This document shows positions 61,021-64,000 of a DNA stretch of 64,000 nucleotides, one piece after another; within the stretch, counting starts at the first letter, position 1; each line of letters begins with the position of its first letter. This DNA comes from Billgrantia antri (GTDB lineage: Bacteria > Pseudomonadota > Gammaproteobacteria > Pseudomonadales > Halomonadaceae): NCBI RefSeq assembly GCF_019430905.1, contig NZ_JAHYCA010000002.1, forward strand, positions 248,001-312,000, read 5' to 3'. The position numbers were made by a program, and so were the translations under genes. Under the pieces are notes generated by a model that searched no databases, had not been told where the DNA came from, and saw only the letters and a program-made list of their open reading frames with translations.

Positions 61021-62211
61021 ATGGATCACCATCAGTACCGCCACGCCTTGGCGGCACGACTCGAGGCCAGTGAGCTGGCCTTTCCCGTAAGCGAGTTCGA
61101 CGCTCGTCTGGCCCGCGTACGTGACGCCATGCGCAAGGTTGGGCTGGACGCCTTGCTGCTGACCGACCCCGCCGACATCTACTACCTGACCGGCTACAAC
61201 ACCTTCGAGGTATCGGTGCATACCTGCCTCGTGTGCTCGGCCGAGCGCCTGGTACTGCAGGTGCCCTCCATCGAGACCGGACCGGCAGTGGTCACCGCGC
61301 GGGTCGACGAGCTGCTGGGCTATCGCTGGGAGGGCATCGGCGAGGTGATCGAGCCGTTGGCCGACACCTTGGCGCCTTTCCGGGCCATTGGCCTGGATCT
61401 CTACGGCGCGGGGTTGCGCCATGGCGTGCTGCGTGAACTGCAGGCGCGTCTGGGCGCCGAACGCTTCCGTGACGATGGCGGTGAACTGCTTGATGGCATC
61501 CGCATCGTCAAAAGCGCGGCGGAGCTTGCCTGCCTACGCGAGAGCGCCCGGATCACCTCGCTGGGGCTCGAAGCCGCTACGCGGGTCATAGCCGCCGGCA
61601 TGCTGGACAGCGACGTGGCAGCGGAGGGCGCGCGCGCCATGCTGGCGGCCGGCAGCGAGTTCATGAGCATGCAGCCCATCGTGACCACCGGCCAACGCAT
61701 CAGTGTGATCCACGTCAACCACCAGCGTCACCGCATTGCCCCCGACGAGCCGGTCTTCCTGGAGTTCGGCTCAGCCTATCGCCGCTACACTGCGCCGATG
61801 ATGAAGACGGTCGTTGCGGGGCGTGCCACGCCGGCGATGCTGGCATGGCGGGACGTATGTCGCGACCTGTTCGAGGCTCTCTGCGCCACGATGCGCCCCG
61901 GCAATACCTTCGATGACGCCGCCCGGGCCGCCGAGGCCGTGCTTGCCCCCCATGCCGATCAAGTCTTTTTCTCTGGCGTGTTCGGCTATGCCGTGGGGGC
62001 CCAGTTCCCGCCCAGCTGGGTCGAGGGCAGCGGCTATGTTGCTCGCGGACAGCAGCGGCAGTTCGAGGCCGATATGGTCTTTCACCTGCCGCTCTGCCTG
62101 CGCGTGCCGGGCGTGTGGGGCGTGGGCCTCAGCGATACCGTGCGGGTCACGGCAAGCGGCGCCGAGCCGCTGACGGACAACGACTGGCAACTGAACGAGT
62201 GCTCATCCTGA
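61021..62211 (+). CDS. M24-family protein lacking metal ligands (ectoine hydrolase-like)
   Basis: 396 residues with the pita-bread M24 fold. N-terminal domain RLARVRDAMRKVGLDALLLT and creatinase-like YYLTGYNTFEVSVHTCLV. All five positions that bind metal in aminopeptidase P are changed: LEFGSAYRRYTAPMMKT (Asp to Glu and Asp to Pro), GYAVGAQFPPSW (His lost), MVFHLPLCL and VGLSDTVRV (both Glu lost). This is the situation in creatinase and the ectoine hydrolase DoeA. FPPSW resembles the YPPDW of DoeA. The substrate is therefore probably not a peptide; ectoine or a related compound fits a halophile, but no doe genes surround it. Confidence 0.78.
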   Translation: MDHHQYRHALAARLEASELAFPVSEFDARLARVRDAMRKVGLDALLLTDPADIYYLTGYNTFEVSVHTCLVCSAERLVLQVPSIETGPAVVTARVDELLGYRWEGIGEVIEPLADTLAPFRAIGLDLYGAGLRHGVLRELQARLGAERFRDDGGELLDGIRIVKSAAELACLRESARITSLGLEAATRVIAAGMLDSDVAAEGARAMLAAGSEFMSMQPIVTTGQRISVIHVNHQRHRIAPDEPVFLEFGSAYRRYTAPMMKTVVAGRATPAMLAWRDVCRDLFEALCATMRPGNTFDDAARAAEAVLAPHADQVFFSGVFGYAVGAQFPPSWVEGSGYVARGQQRQFEADMVFHLPLCLRVPGVWGVGLSDTVRVTASGAEPLTDNDWQLNECSS

Positions 62212-62318
62212 GTGAACTGGACGCCTTGAGCTATCCACTATACTGGGAGGGGATAGGGACATCCCGCACGGACGGGATGACGGTCGTCTGAATAGCCAAC
62301 CAACGGAAGGAGGACATC

Positions 62319-62540
62319 ATGACACAGACGGTAACGGCAACCTATCTGGATCTCATGAAGGCCACCAACGCCTACGACGAGCTTATCTCCAAGAATTTTC
62401 CGCGCGAGAAGCTCCACTTCGACAAGGAGGCCAATCAGATCAAGGTGATCGTGCCGGACGAATCGAAACCGGAGGCGGAGGAGATTCTCAGCCGCCATCA
62501 ACCGGACGATCTCTGGTCTCGTCCCTTCGAACAGCACTGA
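62319..62540 (+). CDS. Conserved-type small protein
   Basis: 73 residues with GGAAGGAGG upstream of ATG 62319. Polar alpha/beta: TVTATYLDLMKATNAYDELI, then KLHFDKEANQIKVIVPDES and EAEEILSRHQPDDLWS. No family recognised. The leader has a perfect stem CATCCCG/CGGGATG (62260-62266 with 62273-62279). Reading frame and ribosome site make a real gene likely. Confidence 0.7.
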   Translation: MTQTVTATYLDLMKATNAYDELISKNFPREKLHFDKEANQIKVIVPDESKPEAEEILSRHQPDDLWSRPFEQH

Positions 62541-62576
62541 GTCGTCACCCTTGTCGTACGGCTGAACACTTCACGT

Positions 62577-63206
62577 TCAGAGGGGGCTTGCGTTCTGGCG
62601 TGCGGCCTGTGCATCGAGCGAGCTGGCACGCCGGTACGCCTCGCGCTCACTGACCCGTGCCCAGTAGTCGGCAAAGGCGGGACATGACTCCAGGCTGCCG
62701 AACTGAAGCCCCCAACCGATGTGTGAACCGAGATAGACATCGGCAGCGCTGAAGTGCGGGCCGGCAATGAACTCGTGAGCGCTGACGGCTACCTCGAGGG
62801 TTTCCAGTACCGATTCGATGCTGCCATAGCCGACCCTGCCCTGCTGCGCGATATTGGGCTCCATTCCCAGGTCGCGATCGGTGATGGCGGCCTCCAGCGG
62901 GCCCGCGGCGAAGAACAGCCAGCGGTAATAGGCGCCGCGTTCGGCGAGAGGCGGCGCCAGGCCGGCTTCGGGAAAGGCATCCGCCAAGTAGGCGCAGATG
63001 GCGGCACATTCGGTCACCACCGTTTCGCCGTGGCGTATCGCAGGTACCTTGCCCATGGGATTGATGGCAAGGTACTGGGGGGACTTCATGGGGGAGCCGA
63101 ACGCCACGACCTCGGTATGGTAGGCAGCGCCGACCTCCTCGAGCATCCAGCGGGCGATGCGCCCCCGGGACATGGGGTTCGTATAAAGAATCAGTGGGTC
63201 GGTCAT
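62577..63206 (-). CDS. Glutathione S-transferase
   Basis: 209 residues from ATG 63206 with GGAGGG upstream; five extra residues in the longer frame are not needed. Thioredoxin domain LILYTNPMSRGRIARWMLEE, then NPMGKVPAIRHGETVVTECA (cis-Pro and Glu-Ser-type site) and the helical domain FIAGPHFSAADVYLGSHIGW. Cytosolic; substrate unknown. It is divergent from nothing but lies beside soxR, on the same strand. Confidence 0.9.
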   Translation of the reverse strand: MTDPLILYTNPMSRGRIARWMLEEVGAAYHTEVVAFGSPMKSPQYLAINPMGKVPAIRHGETVVTECAAICAYLADAFPEAGLAPPLAERGAYYRWLFFAAGPLEAAITDRDLGMEPNIAQQGRVGYGSIESVLETLEVAVSAHEFIAGPHFSAADVYLGSHIGWGLQFGSLESCPAFADYWARVSEREAYRRASSLDAQAARQNASPL

Positions 63207-63282
63207 GGCGGGTCCCTCCAAGCGCGCTTAGCTCAAGATAGCAGGTCCCGTCGGTAACGTAACAGAACGGTTAAACGGTAGT

Positions 63283-63732
63283 TCAATCGGGCTCGAGCAG
63301 GCGTGGCCCCGAGCCCTCGGCGGCCAGCTGGTCTTCAGGGTTGCGCAGTGGGCAATCCTCCATCGACAGGCAGCCGCAGCCGATGCAGTGGTCTAGCTGG
63401 TCGCGCAACTGGGCGAGACGGGTAATCCGCTCGTCCAGGGCGTGTCGCCAATTCGTCGAGAGCCGCTTCCAGTCGGCGGCGGTGGGGGCGCGAAAGTCCG
63501 GCAGGTCCTCGAAGGCGGTACGGATCTCGGCCAGGGGAATGCCGGTACGCTGGGCGACCTTGATGATCGCCACACGACGTAGCACGTCGCGCGAGAAGCG
63601 GCGCTGATTGCCGGCGTTGCGGCGACTCTTGATCAGCCCCTTGGCCTCGTAGAAGTGAATGGCGGATACCGCCAGGCCGCTGCGTTTCGCGACTTCGCCG
63701 ACGCTGAGATCGCGTTGGAGGTGGGCTGGCAT
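63283..63732 (-). CDS. soxR: Redox-sensing activator SoxR
   Basis: 149 residues from ATG 63732 with GGGAG six bases upstream, which gives the normal SoxR length; the frame runs on to 63798 without a site. MerR-type [23 protein letters not shown] then [20 protein letters not shown], and the [2Fe-2S] site [12 protein letters not shown] (Cys-x2-Cys-x-Cys-x5-Cys) near the end. SoxR senses redox-cycling compounds through the cluster and activates target promoters with long spacers. Such a promoter lies 191 bases away in the divergent direction. Confidence 0.96.
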   Translation of the reverse strand: MPAHLQRDLSVGEVAKRSGLAVSAIHFYEAKGLIKSRRNAGNQRRFSRDVLRRVAIIKVAQRTGIPLAEIRTAFEDLPDFRAPTAADWKRLSTNWRHALDERITRLAQLRDQLDHCIGCGCLSMEDCPLRNPEDQLAAEGSGPRLLEPD

Positions 63733-63798
63733 CTTCCGTCTCCCTGGCTTCGTCTGGGGAGTCGTTTTTAGCGTTTCATCAGGCATTGGGCAAGCCAT

Positions 63799-63922
63799 CC
63801 AGGAGAAACAAGTTTACCGATAAGCGTTCATGATGGGTAAAATCAGCAAGTTTGATTTTTCCCTCGTGCACGAGACTCGTAAGGTTTCAGCTCGCTGACT
63901 TTAAATTATTTTCTTGCTCTTC
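63799..63922. other. Intergenic region upstream of soxR
   Basis: Short AT-rich divergent region. No gene recognised. The soxR promoter must lie here, before the SoxR-type promoter of the gene to the right. Confidence 0.35.
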
Positions 63923-63953
63923 TTGACCTCAATTTAAGTTTAGGTTTTAGCCT
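63923..63953 (+). promoter_or_regulatory. SoxR-activated promoter with SoxR box
   Basis: -35 TTGACC (63923-63928) and -10 TAGCCT (63948-63953) are separated by exactly 19 bases, the overlong spacer required for MerR-type activation. The SoxR box CCTCAATTTAAGTTTAGG (63927-63944) matches the palindrome CCTCAAGTTAACTTGAGG at 15 of 18 positions and lies within the spacer. Confidence 0.85.
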
Positions 63954-63996
63954 GCAGCCTGTCATCTTTCGTACTTCCCCTGACGATGGAGTTGTC

Positions 63997-64000
63997 ATGT
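63997..64000 (+). CDS. Start of a SoxR-regulated gene (partial)
   Basis: The window ends with ATGT; ATG at 63997 has GGAG about seven bases upstream and follows the SoxR-type promoter by about 40 bases. Only the start codon is visible, so the product is unknown. Typical SoxR targets outside enterics are efflux pumps, monooxygenases and reductases. Confidence 0.45.

Noticed and set aside
1..64000. CRISPR arrays, tRNA and rRNA genes, complete insertion sequences
   Set aside because: Looked for by eye on both strands; no regularly spaced repeat array, no cloverleaf with a conserved T-loop, no transposase frame and no rRNA-like segment was seen.

Overview
The window is about 60 kb of GC-rich chromosomal backbone (the sample line 6541-6600 has 40 G/C of 60 bases) preceded by an AT-richer block at positions 1 to about 4700 (421-480 has 19 G/C of 60). 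The gene repertoire points to a marine or halophilic gammaproteobacterium of the Halomonas type: LuxS, zinc-independent FolE2, SoxR, YghU and YebC family proteins, a ppGpp-hydrolase-like HD protein, many c-di-GMP proteins and several small conserved proteins of the kind seen in that group. The taxonomy is inference, because there is no rRNA gene in the window. I saw no tRNA, rRNA, CRISPR array, prophage or complete insertion sequence.

Layout. 1-4.7 kb: leftward dndB-dndC-dndD and the first codons of dndE, a DNA phosphorothioation operon with its own promoter and a repeated heptamer over it, on DNA whose composition suggests transfer. 4.9-10 kb: a DadA-like oxidase, a HAD phosphatase with a disturbed C-terminus, an HD alarmone-hydrolase-like gene behind a striking GGA-rich leader, DUF1289 and other small proteins, and a cold-shock protein. 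10.2-17.3 kb: an MscS channel and a caa3-like cytochrome oxidase cluster (subunit II with a cytochrome c domain, a subunit I-III fusion, a small membrane protein and a three-haem cytochrome). 17.4-24.5 kb: an aldo/keto reductase with a divergent regulator, a TPR-HTH regulator paired with a beta-propeller gene, a Zur-boxed zinc-starvation operon (COG0523 GTPase and FolE2), and luxS. 24.5-33.6 kb: mainly membrane proteins (DUF2157/DUF4401/GDYXXLXY trio, K+ channel, VIT family, LysE family including one killed by an amber codon), a YghU-type glutathione transferase, GNAT and YjdM.

33.6-39 kb holds the unit I find most interesting: a five-gene overlapping operon behind a good Pho box, encoding a binding protein, a fused ABC permease, an ATPase, a metallo-beta-lactamase-fold hydrolase and a histidine phosphatase. 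It reads as a phosphate-starvation system that imports a phosphorus ester and takes it apart in the cytoplasm. 39-49 kb: DUF72, RlpA-like, a GGEEM diguanylate cyclase behind a long non-coding leader containing a strong terminator, HIT, an NTF2-like protein, glycerophosphodiesterase, an AraC/LysE pair, and two paralogous 103-residue proteins flanking an oxidoreductase. 49-64 kb: AsmA, a canonical diguanylate cyclase, a disulfide oxidoreductase, a doubly degenerate GGDEF-EAL protein, tautomerase/creatininase, an envelope-stress-type operon (amphipathic protein, YqjE-like, DUF3618), YebC, a metal-ligand-less M24 protein, a glutathione transferase, soxR and, at the right edge, a SoxR-type promoter firing into a gene whose start codon is the last thing visible.

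All functions are read from sequence motifs and gene context. No database search was run.
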